Source of the DNA: Oligoflexia bacterium
GTDB taxonomy: Bacteria > Bdellovibrionota > Bdellovibrionia > JABDDW01
Length of the DNA stretch: 49,119 bases
Reading direction: 5' to 3'
Assembly: GCA_020847095.1 (NCBI GenBank)
Contig: JADLCR010000019.1
Coordinates: forward strand, 1-49,119
Below are positions 26,609 to 35,493 of the stretch, piece after piece. The number at the start of each line of letters is the position of its first letter. Position 1 is the stretch's first letter. The position numbers were made by a program, and so were the translations under genes. Below the pieces are notes generated by a model, which worked only from the letters and a program-made list of their open reading frames with translations, was not told where the DNA came from and made no database searches.

Positions 26609-27598
26609 ATGAAGAAGAATTTAGTTTGGTTGGTTTTAGCTGTAGTTGCTCTTTCGGCAAGTGCTTGCAATAAAAAGAGTGATGACAATGGGAACGCTGT
26701 TCCGCCCCCAGGGCATAACCCGCAATATCCTTACGGACAGCAACCTTATGGACAATATCCGGGCAGCATTAATTATTCACAGCCTGATATTGTGAATATC
26801 AACGGCCAAGGCCGCATTGTTAATAAAACTATTAAGGTCATGCAGGGAAGCGTTGAAGAAACGACCCAAGACACATGTCTTCTCGATCGAAACGGCGATA
26901 TCGTCAAGAAGCGATTAAAAGCGAACCTAGTTCCTCGGCTTAACGATTTTATTCTTAACTTTGATGGCGCCGGAAACTTATCCATTTCAATTATAGATCT
27001 TCGAGGGGAAACACGCTCTCAAGGACACGTCGCTTATACGTTGGATGACGTTACCCAAAGCATCAACATTGAACCTTTTATCGCGCAAGGCCCCATTAGC
27101 CAGCTCTATTTCAATCGAGAAAAGAATCGGGCCGAAACCATACTGCGAAAAACTCAATATGACACCCGTCGTGATTACGGATCTCAGCGAGATTTTTATG
27201 GAGACAGTTCATCGTCTGGAATTTCCTTTGAAGCTGGCCGTATCCCGGGCGGCGGATTTGAAGCATCTGTTTCCGTTGGTGGCGGGCAACCCGGTTTCCG
27301 AAACGATTACAATCCCAATCAACCACAACCTGGCTACGGCCCCCAGTACGGTACACAGCCTCAGCCATTTAACGGCCAAGGACTTGCCACATCAAATGCG
27401 GGCGTGCTGACTCGCGAACTGCCCTATGGTTTGAAGGGCCGAATTCGCGTTATCCCCATTCGTCCTTATCAAAAAATCGATACCATTCTTGTTAACAGAG
27501 TATTGGTGACCACGGTCGGCGTAGTCGATGCCCTTCCTCAAGCGGGTATCACATGCCATGAAACAGCCGAAGCCCAGCTTCGCTTGATGCTTCGATAA
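26609..27598 (+). CDS. Lipoprotein with Tyr/Pro/Gln-rich segments
   Basis: The ATG at 26609 has AGAGGA 8 bases upstream; a GTG six bases earlier is too close to it. The N-terminus is a lipoprotein signal (LVWLVLAVVALSASAC) with acylation at the Cys near residue 20. Residues 30-60 and about 240-275 are low-complexity stretches rich in Pro, Tyr, Gly and Gln. Between them lie beta-type sequences. The function is unknown; a surface or periplasmic location is inferred. The gene is followed by a strong terminator. Confidence 0.7.
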   Translation: MKKNLVWLVLAVVALSASACNKKSDDNGNAVPPPGHNPQYPYGQQPYGQYPGSINYSQPDIVNINGQGRIVNKTIKVMQGSVEETTQDTCLLDRNGDIVKKRLKANLVPRLNDFILNFDGAGNLSISIIDLRGETRSQGHVAYTLDDVTQSINIEPFIAQGPISQLYFNREKNRAETILRKTQYDTRRDYGSQRDFYGDSSSSGISFEAGRIPGGGFEASVSVGGGQPGFRNDYNPNQPQPGYGPQYGTQPQPFNGQGLATSNAGVLTRELPYGLKGRIRVIPIRPYQKIDTILVNRVLVTTVGVVDALPQAGITCHETAEAQLRLMLR

Positions 27599-27621
27599 CT
27601 TTAATAATATCAGATACTTAT

Positions 27622-27654
27622 AACCCCTTGGCGATAACCAAGGGGTTCTTTTTT
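27622..27654 (+). terminator. Intrinsic terminator
   Basis: A perfect 10-bp stem (AACCCCTTGG with CCAAGGGGTT) around CGATAA is followed by C and six T, 24 bases after the lipoprotein stop codon. Confidence 0.93.
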
Positions 27655-27751
27655 GCCCGACTAACGTCTAAATTATTGAATTGCCTGGGGTATTAAACGT
27701 CAAGATTTTGACTCATCCTCCGAAAAGACATGTGAAGGAGAGTTTGGACGT

Positions 27752-28108
27752 ATGGAGCAGAAACCAGCACCACGACACAATGTAGAATTGAACTTCGAAT
27801 TCAAAAGAAGCTATGGCCGTCAAACGGTCCTAGCGTCAGTGAAGAACATTTCTTTGACGGGAGCTTTTGTTTCAACGGATCAACCACTTCGCCCAAGTGA
27901 AAAAATAAGCGTGTTCTTAAATGTGAGTGGCCGCTCTCGTAAGGTCGCTGCTAAAGTGGTTTGGGTTTCTGAAAAAGGAGCGGGCGTTCAATTCCAACCG
28001 TTCAACAACCGTGACATTCAAATTGTTGACGATATTATTTATTACGCCACCGAAAAAACCCAGTCGACGCGCTCGCTGTTAGACAGCATTCTCAAGCGCG
28101 TCGCCTAA
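27752..28108 (+). CDS. PilZ-domain protein
   Basis: A 118-residue single-domain protein with the PilZ core: the NISLTGAFV strand fits the NXSXXG c-di-GMP motif at about residues 32-37, followed by ISVFLNV and KVVWVSEKGAGVQF strands. The N-terminal RXXXR arm that normally grips c-di-GMP is not seen (only one arginine, in APRHNVEL), so binding may be weak or lost. PilZ proteins act as c-di-GMP effectors in motility and surface behaviour. A strong GAAGGAGAG precedes the ATG. It is convergent with the LysM gene, 8 bases apart. Confidence 0.85.
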   Translation: MEQKPAPRHNVELNFEFKRSYGRQTVLASVKNISLTGAFVSTDQPLRPSEKISVFLNVSGRSRKVAAKVVWVSEKGAGVQFQPFNNRDIQIVDDIIYYATEKTQSTRSLLDSILKRVA

Positions 28109-28116
28109 GCCTTCAA

Positions 28117-29397
28117 TTAAACCTGAGTAAGTCCCTGATTACGTCGGGCATTGCGCCTTCGAATAGCAATCAATGCTCCACCGCCGACGATGAGAACTCC
28201 ACCCGCAGCGATCAGCATGAGATTGTCCGGACTCATCCCCAAATCTTTGTCTTTTTTCTTCTTAACTCCTCCAGGTGGTGGAGGAGGAGCGGCCGCCAAA
28301 TCCGATGGCGGAGGCGGTGGAAGCGGGGGCTCTCCAACTCCGCCAATCGCGCCCGGAGGTGGAGGCAAACTTGCCTGAGCAATGGGAGAAGGTTCAGGAG
28401 TTGGAATTGGCGTCGCGGCGGCCACTTGTTCCACTGGTGGAGGAGGTGCGCCGTAGGCAGTTATCGTCGCGGCTGCTGGCCAATATTGCAGTTCCGTTCC
28501 CGGTGGTAAATCCGAAGTGCTCGTTAACCCTTTATTGATAGCGTAAATTTCTCGATAGGAATCTTCGTTTCCGTACCACTCCATTGAAAGAGATCTCAGA
28601 GTATCGCCTTCTTTTGAAGTGTAGGTTGAGGGCGGTAAGCCTTGATCTTCATAAACCGTAATCATGCGATCTCGATCTTCTGCACGATTTGGAGAATTGA
28701 AATAAACTTTATCACCCGTCTTTACGCCTTTTTTCAAAGTGGGGTTGGCCTTTTTAAGTTCCGCAACTTTATCTTCGCCAAAAAGTTTTTGGCTGATTCC
28801 GTCTAGCGTGTCACCTTCACGAGCGATGTAAACGGTGTTCAAAAGCTGCCCACCTTTTTCGAAAGGGGCATCTTTGATATGAGAGAGCGCCACTTTTTTC
28901 TTTTTCTTCGGCGGAGGCTCCGAGGTGTCAGCAACAGCCCCACCACCAAATAGGTCGCCAGCTCCAGCGCCAGCCGAATCGCCACCCGAGGGGGGTGCTT
29001 CTTCTGTTGGCGGAACGGTTTCGGCTTGGGCAAGACTTGCATCGGGAGTCGCTTCGGGAGCTGGTGCTGCATCAGCCGGCGTCGCCTCTGACTCTGGAGG
29101 AGGAGCTGCCGCTAAGTCTCCAGCCGCATTAGGATCTTGTACCGCTGGATCTTGCGCCGCCGGGTCTTCGGCCGGTGCCATTCCATCTGCAGGAGGCTGA
29201 TCGGCAGCCGCCACATCAGCGCCTGGTTCCGCACTTGGATCTGATTCCGCAATTGGCTCAGCTGGAGGAGCACCTTCCGCATCAGAAGCCGCAATATCTT
29301 CTGTAACGTCAGATGATTCTTCGCTCGAGCTGCAAGAAATCATTGTTAGTGCGATTAACGAGACGATGAAAAGACGTGAGACGATTGATTTGTTCAT
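28117..29397 (-). CDS. LysM lipoprotein with C-terminal membrane helix
   Basis: A lipobox (LTMISC, Cys22) is followed by some 140 residues dominated by Ala, Pro, Glu and Asp, a KKKKK cluster, and two LysM domains (about 188-235 and 257-307, each with an EGDTL start). A proline-rich stretch (PPPPP runs at 345-377) then leads to a hydrophobic helix near 393-412 and an arginine-rich tail. LysM binds peptidoglycan glycans. Having both a lipid anchor and a C-terminal helix is unusual; the long Pro/Ala linkers could span the periplasm. The architecture recalls FimV/TspA-type polar proteins in part, but this is not a clear homologue. Confidence 0.82.
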   Translation of the reverse strand: MNKSIVSRLFIVSLIALTMISCSSSEESSDVTEDIAASDAEGAPPAEPIAESDPSAEPGADVAAADQPPADGMAPAEDPAAQDPAVQDPNAAGDLAAAPPPESEATPADAAPAPEATPDASLAQAETVPPTEEAPPSGGDSAGAGAGDLFGGGAVADTSEPPPKKKKKVALSHIKDAPFEKGGQLLNTVYIAREGDTLDGISQKLFGEDKVAELKKANPTLKKGVKTGDKVYFNSPNRAEDRDRMITVYEDQGLPPSTYTSKEGDTLRSLSMEWYGNEDSYREIYAINKGLTSTSDLPPGTELQYWPAAATITAYGAPPPPVEQVAAATPIPTPEPSPIAQASLPPPPGAIGGVGEPPLPPPPPSDLAAAPPPPPGGVKKKKDKDLGMSPDNLMLIAAGGVLIVGGGALIAIRRRNARRNQGLTQV

Positions 29398-29510
29398 GCT
29401 CCCATTCCTTTGGTGCTATTAATCAACAGCGGCCTATCCTAGCCTCTTTCTTTAATTAAATCATATTGGGGGATAGTCACAAAGTCCGAAAAAGTCTAAC
29501 CGTCGAAGGT

Positions 29511-30245
29511 CTAGGAGTATCTCGATTTTGACTCCATTTGATATAGCCAAACGGCCAGCATCCCGAACAAAACACCCTCAAAAACAAGTGCCGCAAAATA
29601 TCCCATGGGCCACGCTCTCTTCTCAATTACGGCCCAAACAATTTCGCCATAGTGGCGAGTTGGGATAAATTTCGAAATTTCCTTAAAACTTTCTGGCAAT
29701 AGTTCCGGAGGTCGCCACAAACCACCCAAAAAAGACGAGAGCAGATAAATCAAATTGGCCAATGGCATTGCAGCTCGAGGATTCACTGCATAGCCCACAA
29801 TCAGACCTAAAAATCCAAAAGGAATGGCGCCTAGTAATAAAACGGGTAACAACGTCATGTAAGTTTTAACTTCTAAATCGGCCGGCGAGGTTTTTATCGC
29901 CACGAGCGACACTGCAACTGCCGAAAGTCCGCCAAATAAAAGGCAACTGACAATTCTTGCCGCCAAAGGGATGAATCCGGAAACAGGAAGGGTGCGCACG
30001 TATCCCGTCCAAGCGTTTGATTTTTCTTGGCTTGAAGCAATGGCAAACTGAAAGAAGACCACTCCAAAAACCGCAAAAGCAGCGAACGAGCCCACAAGAA
30101 AGTTTGCAATAACTTTTGTGTTTGCCTCTGGGGCGGCAAATAAGAAGTAAAACAACGACGGAAAAATGACCGTTAAAAGCACAAAGTCCCATTGACGAAT
30201 GAGCTCTTTAAGTTGGGCGCTTAGGTGAACCCAGAATATTTTCAC
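29511..30245 (-). CDS. ABC-2 type transporter permease
   Basis: A 244-residue protein with six hydrophobic segments and the ABC-2 pattern, including the GAIPFGFLGLIVGYAVNPRAAMPLANLIYLLSSFLGGLW block near residues 135-175. It forms the membrane part of an exporter with the ATPase encoded just upstream. The start is GTG at 30245, overlapping the ATPase stop as GTGA, so translation is coupled. The substrate is unknown. Confidence 0.9.
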   Translation of the reverse strand: MKIFWVHLSAQLKELIRQWDFVLLTVIFPSLFYFLFAAPEANTKVIANFLVGSFAAFAVFGVVFFQFAIASSQEKSNAWTGYVRTLPVSGFIPLAARIVSCLLFGGLSAVAVSLVAIKTSPADLEVKTYMTLLPVLLLGAIPFGFLGLIVGYAVNPRAAMPLANLIYLLSSFLGGLWRPPELLPESFKEISKFIPTRHYGEIVWAVIEKRAWPMGYFAALVFEGVLFGMLAVWLYQMESKSRYS

Positions 30246-31126
30246 AAGGCCCCCGGGCCTGTTAAGTCCAAAAAAGCTTCCTCTAAACTCGTCTCCAAAA
30301 TCTCAAGCCCAGAAAATGAAATGTTTGATTTGCAAAGATTTCTGACAAGCCCATCTGGGTCACTTGTTTTTATCATCACGCGCTCTCCAAGTGATTCAAA
30401 CCGGAAGTCTTTGAGGGAACTTCGATCAGAAATTTGAAAGGTCACCTTCTTGAATCCGTAAGATTCTTTGATTTCTTTAACCGATCCCGTTTTAATTAAC
30501 TCTCCTTTGTTTAACACCAAGATACGGTCCGACAGGCTTTCTATTTCATCGAAATAGTGGCTTGTAATCAGAACTGTACCACCTCGACGAGCATACTCTT
30601 TAACTTCGCGCCAAAGAATGCGGCGGCTTTCTATATCTAAACCCGTTGATGGTTCGTCTAGAAAAAGCACTTTGGGATTTCCGATTATTGATAACGCCAG
30701 AGCCAGTCGTCGTTTTTGACCACCACTGAGAAGTGACGCGCGCCGTTTGAGATCATTCTCAAGTCCAAACCGATTCGCCACAGCCCAAGTTGATTCAGCT
30801 AGGGCGTAGTGACTTGCCGAAAAATGTAGAAGCTCTTGCACGGTTAGATTTGGCGGAAACTGAAGATGTTGCGGGGTCACACTGAATTGCCGTCGCGCCG
30901 CGATTAACCGTGGGTTTTGCTGGCAAATTTTTATGATTCCCTGTGACGGCTGCCTGAGCCCCGTCAACAGTTCAATGCATGTGGTTTTCCCAGCCCCGTT
31001 GGGACCAAGTAGGCCCACGATTTTGCCAGGTTCAATTTCAAAGGACACGTTTTTTAGAACTTGGCTCTTTCCAAAATTCTTGGAAATTCCCTTTACCTCA
31101 ATGGCATTCATAACAGATGATGACAT
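30242..31126 (-). CDS. ABC transporter ATP-binding protein
   Basis: Walker A GPNGAGKTT, signature LSGGQKRR, Walker B VLFLDEPSTGLD and the H-loop SHYFDE are all present. A C-terminal extension of about 80 residues fits the ABC-2 exporter class (drug or lipid resistance type). I prefer the ATG at 31126 (MSSSVMNAIEV); the open frame reaches a TTG 24 bases upstream. AAAGGA lies only 2 bases before the ATG, so an inner ATG at 31111 is possible. It overlaps the permease start by 4 bases. Confidence 0.93.
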   Translation of the reverse strand: MSSSVMNAIEVKGISKNFGKSQVLKNVSFEIEPGKIVGLLGPNGAGKTTCIELLTGLRQPSQGIIKICQQNPRLIAARRQFSVTPQHLQFPPNLTVQELLHFSASHYALAESTWAVANRFGLENDLKRRASLLSGGQKRRLALALSIIGNPKVLFLDEPSTGLDIESRRILWREVKEYARRGGTVLITSHYFDEIESLSDRILVLNKGELIKTGSVKEIKESYGFKKVTFQISDRSSLKDFRFESLGERVMIKTSDPDGLVRNLCKSNISFSGLEILETSLEEAFLDLTGPGAL

Positions 31127-31159
31127 AGTCCTTTCTTTGTCGTTCAACAAGGGGATTTC

Positions 31160-31903
31160 ATTATCGTCAAAGTCTTAATAGCTGCCGTTATTGGGTTTTC
31201 TGCTCAGGGGGCCGATCCGAAACTTGCGACCAGCTATCTCGAAACCGTGGCCACTCAGCGCGAATCTAATCCCGCGCTTTTGAATAAAACCGTCGAAGAT
31301 CTTAAACGGCTTTGGGGCGTTAATTCCAAAGATCCCACTTGTGGGGCCTACCTTGTTCGATTCTTGTTTTATCGCGCGATCAACACCCCCGACTCTGAAA
31401 AGAAAAGTCGCATTACGAAGTATCAAGACGCCATTGATCTGGGTGAGGCGGTTTTAAAACTCGATCCCAATAATTTAATGGCCCGCTTTTGGCTGGCCGC
31501 CGCCCTCGGCAAGCAGGGCCTCGATATTGGAATTGGTAGGTCCCTTCGACAAGCCAAGTTTATTAAACAGCACCTGGAAGTTGTTGAAAAAGCGGAGCCT
31601 GCCTATGAGTCGGCAGGGGCCCTAAGAGCACTGGGGATCATGTATTATGAACTTCCCGGTTGGCCTTTTAGTTTCGGTAGCTATTCTAAGTCTGTGGAAT
31701 ATTTGAAACGTGCTCATCAATTGAGTCCAACTCATTTAGGTAACAAATCCTATCTCGCACGGTCTTTGATTAAAAGCGGGGAGAAGGAGTTGGCTCGGAC
31801 TCTTGCAGAAGAAGTATTGTCATCTAGGCCCGATCCCAATCATCCCAATGAAGAAAATGAATATCGAGAAATCGCACGCTTTACTTTGAAGAAGCTTGAT
31901 TGA
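31160..31903 (+). CDS. Exported TPR-like protein, possible AUU start
   Basis: The protein carries TPR-type helices (AIDLGEAVLKLDPNNLMARFWLAAALG; YLKRAHQLSPTHLGNKSYLARSLIKSG). The first standard start codon in frame is a GTG at 31247, which would leave no export signal. Upstream in the same open frame lies a good signal-peptide-like stretch (KVLIAAVIGFSAQGADPK), but no ATG, GTG or TTG precedes it. AAGGGG at 31149-31154 is well spaced from an ATT at 31160, so I propose a rare AUU start; the 31247 start is the alternative. The gene ends with a 23-base convergent overlap with the DUF192 gene. Confidence 0.6.
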   Translation: MIVKVLIAAVIGFSAQGADPKLATSYLETVATQRESNPALLNKTVEDLKRLWGVNSKDPTCGAYLVRFLFYRAINTPDSEKKSRITKYQDAIDLGEAVLKLDPNNLMARFWLAAALGKQGLDIGIGRSLRQAKFIKQHLEVVEKAEPAYESAGALRALGIMYYELPGWPFSFGSYSKSVEYLKRAHQLSPTHLGNKSYLARSLIKSGEKELARTLAEEVLSSRPDPNHPNEENEYREIARFTLKKLD

Positions 31904-32324
31904 GTTGAAGCTTATCCCCGGTTTTTATTCCCGCCTTTTGAAACCAGCCTCGCGGAACCTCTAGGGCATATAAGGCGGGCTGCCGGCTTGGATAAGTTTT
32001 CGGATTTAATTCCATGGGACTTGCTGGTTCCATATCCAAAATTTGAAATAAGCTGCCACGGCTATCGAAATAGCCGATCGAAAGAGGAATAAGAGTATTT
32101 TTCATCCAAAAAGCCTGAATTTCTGGCTTTTCAAAAACAAAGAGCATCCCTTCACCCGAAGGAAGGTGTTTGCGAAACATGAGTCCTTGAGCCCTTGATT
32201 CAGGTCGATCCGCAATTTCAACTTTTACGTGGGAGGCTCCAACTTTGATGGTTTTTCGCTCTAGAGGTTTGGCTTGAGAAACCGTAAAGCTAAGAAACAA
32301 AATCAAAAATAAAAATTTTTTCAT
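31881..32324 (-). CDS. DUF192-family exported protein
   Basis: A signal peptide (residues 1-18, ending VSQA) is followed by a DUF192 domain: KVEIADRPESRAQGLMFRKHLPSGEGMLFVF, then FWMKNTLIPLSIGYFD. The family is widespread and small; its biochemical role is not settled. Its ATG overlaps the ppx stop by 4 bases (ATGA), making it the last gene of the gatCAB-asmA-ppx unit. Confidence 0.92.
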   Translation of the reverse strand: MKKFLFLILFLSFTVSQAKPLERKTIKVGASHVKVEIADRPESRAQGLMFRKHLPSGEGMLFVFEKPEIQAFWMKNTLIPLSIGYFDSRGSLFQILDMEPASPMELNPKTYPSRQPALYALEVPRGWFQKAGIKTGDKLQLNQASSK

Positions 32325-33241
32325 GACCTAAAGCTTTCGTGAAACATGGCGGCACCAAATCGAAGTCCACGGGTAGAAACAATCATTTCACTATGACCAA
32401 TAATCTCAAGGGCCGCATCCAAGAGGGCGCAACCCGCAACGATAACATCGGCCCGCTTGGGCTCAAGTCCTGTTGTTTGTTTACGAAGATCCAATGTCAT
32501 TGCTCCAAGTTTTCGTCCCCAAAAATCAATTTGCTCTCTGGTTAATGAAAAACCATTTATCTTCTCGTCGTCAAATGCAATTGCCTGAACAATACAGGCC
32601 AGGGTGGTGGGTGTTCCGGCGACTCCGATCACATGATCGACTGGCGGCTTCCCAAATTTTTGAAGCACCTGTTTTCCGTATGCTCTTAACTCTTCATATT
32701 CTGATTCTTTAATAGGGTCCGATTTCACAAACATCTCGGTGAGTCTTACAACGCCCACATCAAAACTTTGAGCCTGCAAAGGCTGCCCGGGGGAATGTCT
32801 GATTAGCTCTGTTGAGCCCCCGCCCACGTCGACAACGAGGACTTGCTTATTTAAATGCGCTGGAAAGCCGCTCATGGTTCCGTAAAAACTGAGTTCCGCT
32901 TCTCGCTTCCCTCCAATCACCTCAATGGGAATTCCAAGTCGCTCCCCCAACTGCAACAGCTCGTGGCCATTTTTTGCATCGCGAGCCGCACTTGTTGCCG
33001 TGGCCACAATTTTTTCGGCACCGGACTCTTTAATGATATTTGCAAATTCTTTTAGACAAACTTCAGCGCGCGCTAAAGCTTCGGGTAAGAAAGCGCGATT
33101 TTGATTTACTTTTTCACCGAGCCGCACGACGCGGGAACAATCTTTTATAACTTCGATCTTGGCAGACGAACCAGAACCTTTGACCCGGGCCACCAAGCAC
33201 AAAAAAGTATTGGTTCCCAGGTCAATCGCGGCGACTTTCAT
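32321..33241 (-). CDS. Ppx/GppA-family phosphatase
   Basis: Cleaves terminal phosphate from polyphosphate or pppGpp. The ASKHA-type phosphate motifs are visible: AIDLGTNTFLCLVAR at the N-terminus and VVDVGGGSTELI near residue 135, followed by GVAGTPTTLACI near residue 208. At 306 residues it is the short form without the C-terminal HD-like domain of E. coli Ppx, so either activity is possible. The ATG shares one base with the upstream asmA stop (TAATG). Confidence 0.93.
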   Translation of the reverse strand: MKVAAIDLGTNTFLCLVARVKGSGSSAKIEVIKDCSRVVRLGEKVNQNRAFLPEALARAEVCLKEFANIIKESGAEKIVATATSAARDAKNGHELLQLGERLGIPIEVIGGKREAELSFYGTMSGFPAHLNKQVLVVDVGGGSTELIRHSPGQPLQAQSFDVGVVRLTEMFVKSDPIKESEYEELRAYGKQVLQKFGKPPVDHVIGVAGTPTTLACIVQAIAFDDEKINGFSLTREQIDFWGRKLGAMTLDLRKQTTGLEPKRADVIVAGCALLDAALEIIGHSEMIVSTRGLRFGAAMFHESFRS

Positions 33242-35490
33242 TAAAAGGGCAGTTTCTTCAGAAGGTCCTGGACCGCGGGGTTTCCAATGTTTTCGACGGC
33301 CTTCTTAATTGCTTTTCCACCTTCTTCTTTCAGGTAAGCCTTTCCAATGATCTGCAAGGGCTTTTCCATTTTCAAGCAAGGCGCATTTGCCTTGCACCCG
33401 ATTTCATATGGAATGGCCATTCGCCCGTCGGAATGGCGAAGATCGGCGGGCGCTTGTCCAGGGGCAAGGATTTTTCCTTCTAAAGACAGATTCATGTCAA
33501 AATCCACAAATCCATGTCCGAGAACGCCTGTGTTAGACCCTTCCATATCCGCAACCAAATTCACAATGTTAAACTTGCCATTGGCAATATTGAAGTCAGA
33601 GCGCAATTGTTTGAACTTATCTGTAACCGAGATTCCACCCAACTTGTCTTTTGCGCCAGGAATACTTGAAAGCTTTTCTCCAATTCCCTTCATGACTTGG
33701 AGTGCTGACCAAGATCCATTATCGATCTTAAATTGCCCCGCACCCTTAAGTGTTTGTGAAACCTTAGCTTTTGAAAGTCCAGATCCATTGACCGTAAAAC
33801 GACTTTGAATTTTTCCCATGACTGTATCTTTGAGTGAGGGCATCTGACTTGTCACGGCCGCATTGATATCTAGGCCTGCAACCTCACCGCTGGCTTTATA
33901 GCTCGGATCTGCGCCCTTAAAGTCGATGGCGGATGTGAAATTGACGTTGCCGCCAAAGGCCTTTGCGGAAGCTTTTTGCAAATCCATGACCAAGTTCTTG
34001 AAGGACAAGACACTCACCAAATCGGTCACATCCGCTTTATTGACGACTACCTTTTGAAATTTCACTTGCCCAAGGAAGTCCAACTCTCTCATCACAGGAC
34101 TTTTCTTAAGCGCCGCGATTGGACCGGATGCAGCCTTTTCGACATCAACAGGTTCGGCCCCGCCTGCTTTTGCCGATTGCGCCGCAGCTTGCTCTTCAGC
34201 CTTTTTTTGTTCGGCCGATTTTTTTGGCAGCATAGAATCTAAATCTAGTAAAGAGCTTCGCACATCGAGTCTGACTAGAGGTTTAGCAAAGTTTTTAACT
34301 GATCCTTCTGCAGATAAATCGCTTTGGCCAATTTTAAGCGAAGTTCCTGTTACAGAGGCGGTGTCTTTTGTAAAAGTCAGTGTTGCCTTCAGATCTGTCA
34401 CCCGCTGCACCAACCCCGGGGGAAGAAGGCTCACCCCATCAAGACTCGCTTTTCCATTTATCATCGGAGCAAGCTTTGTTCCTGAAAGTTTGACGTTAAA
34501 ATTGGCGCCGCCCTTCATGTCAAAGTCCTTCAAAGGGCCGATAACGGCTTGCCATTTTTCAAAATCAAACCTTGAACTTACCAATGATAAATTCATGACT
34601 GGGTCATCTATGTTTTCAACTGTTCCGGTAAAATCGACGGCTGCATCTCCAATCTGAAAATGCCCGCGATCAAATTTCAAATTTTTCTTTTCAAGGCCCA
34701 TTGTCAAACCAAACTCCAGCGGAACTTTGTCGGTCTTCTTGAAAAGTTTGGCGTATATAATCTTGAGATCCGTCATGTCTGCATCGAGTTTAAAGTCGAG
34801 CTTTTCAAGCCCTTCGGCGCCCAGGTAAACCCCCGCGGACCCTGAAGCTTCAATGCTTCCATTAAGAGTCAATTCTTTCATTTGCTTAACATCGAGGGCG
34901 GTTTGAAGACTAAATGAAAAGGGTCGATTCAATCCAAAATCAGAAAGCTTGAAGTTAAATCCTGTGATTTCTGTTTTAGTTTTTGCCTTGTCATCGATAT
35001 AGGCCAGTTGCCCCTCAGTAATATCGAAGTTCAATATAAATGGTAATGCAATAGGAGCTGTGGACTTTGGTGATTCCGTCGGAGCTGGCGGCGCCTCTGA
35101 AGCGGGCTTGGCAAGTTTGGAGACATTCAATTTTCCATCAAGTCCCGAGACAATTCGAATCATAGGCTTGTCAACAATCAAAGTAATATCGGGCTTTGCG
35201 GTCAGCAATGACAAAAGTGAAATTTTAAGTGCCCCATTATTCATTCCAAAAATGGGCGCCTTACCATTGGATCCTTTTTCAGAGAGAACTAGTTTTTCAA
35301 TTTTTATCTTTATTCCGCCCCAAAGCGAGAGGCTAAGCTCACCCAACTCGAGGTCGGCATTTACGTTTTCTTCGACCGCTTTAATAATTTGTGGCCGGTA
35401 TTTGTTGGCATCAATAAAAAATGGCAATGTCACGGCCACAAGAACGAGTGCCGCAAGAAAAACCCCAATACCGATCAGAACCTTTTTCAT
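33241..35490 (-). CDS. AsmA-family envelope protein
   Basis: A 749-residue protein with an N-terminal membrane anchor (residues 4-24) and a start typical of AsmA (LPFFIDANKYRPQIIKAVEENVNADLELGELSLSLW). The long mature part has repeated beta-type blocks and an AsmA C-terminal region (ANGKFNIVNLVADMEGSNTGVLGHGFVDFDMNLSLEG). AsmA-like proteins form periplasmic beta-taco bridges thought to move phospholipids or influence outer-membrane assembly. A Lys/Ala/Glu-rich insertion lies near residues 415-445. It starts 3 bases after gatB. Confidence 0.9.
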   Translation of the reverse strand: MKKVLIGIGVFLAALVLVAVTLPFFIDANKYRPQIIKAVEENVNADLELGELSLSLWGGIKIKIEKLVLSEKGSNGKAPIFGMNNGALKISLLSLLTAKPDITLIVDKPMIRIVSGLDGKLNVSKLAKPASEAPPAPTESPKSTAPIALPFILNFDITEGQLAYIDDKAKTKTEITGFNFKLSDFGLNRPFSFSLQTALDVKQMKELTLNGSIEASGSAGVYLGAEGLEKLDFKLDADMTDLKIIYAKLFKKTDKVPLEFGLTMGLEKKNLKFDRGHFQIGDAAVDFTGTVENIDDPVMNLSLVSSRFDFEKWQAVIGPLKDFDMKGGANFNVKLSGTKLAPMINGKASLDGVSLLPPGLVQRVTDLKATLTFTKDTASVTGTSLKIGQSDLSAEGSVKNFAKPLVRLDVRSSLLDLDSMLPKKSAEQKKAEEQAAAQSAKAGGAEPVDVEKAASGPIAALKKSPVMRELDFLGQVKFQKVVVNKADVTDLVSVLSFKNLVMDLQKASAKAFGGNVNFTSAIDFKGADPSYKASGEVAGLDINAAVTSQMPSLKDTVMGKIQSRFTVNGSGLSKAKVSQTLKGAGQFKIDNGSWSALQVMKGIGEKLSSIPGAKDKLGGISVTDKFKQLRSDFNIANGKFNIVNLVADMEGSNTGVLGHGFVDFDMNLSLEGKILAPGQAPADLRHSDGRMAIPYEIGCKANAPCLKMEKPLQIIGKAYLKEEGGKAIKKAVENIGNPAVQDLLKKLPF

Positions 35491-35493
35491 GAA

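Noticed and set aside
26714-26790. Repeated PYGQ-like units considered as a repeat array or CRISPR
   Set aside because: Low-complexity coding sequence inside the lipoprotein gene, without spacer structure.
28925-29200. Plus-strand frame of Ala, Gly and Ser residues inside the LysM gene
   Set aside because: Antisense shadow of the Ala/Pro-rich coding region.
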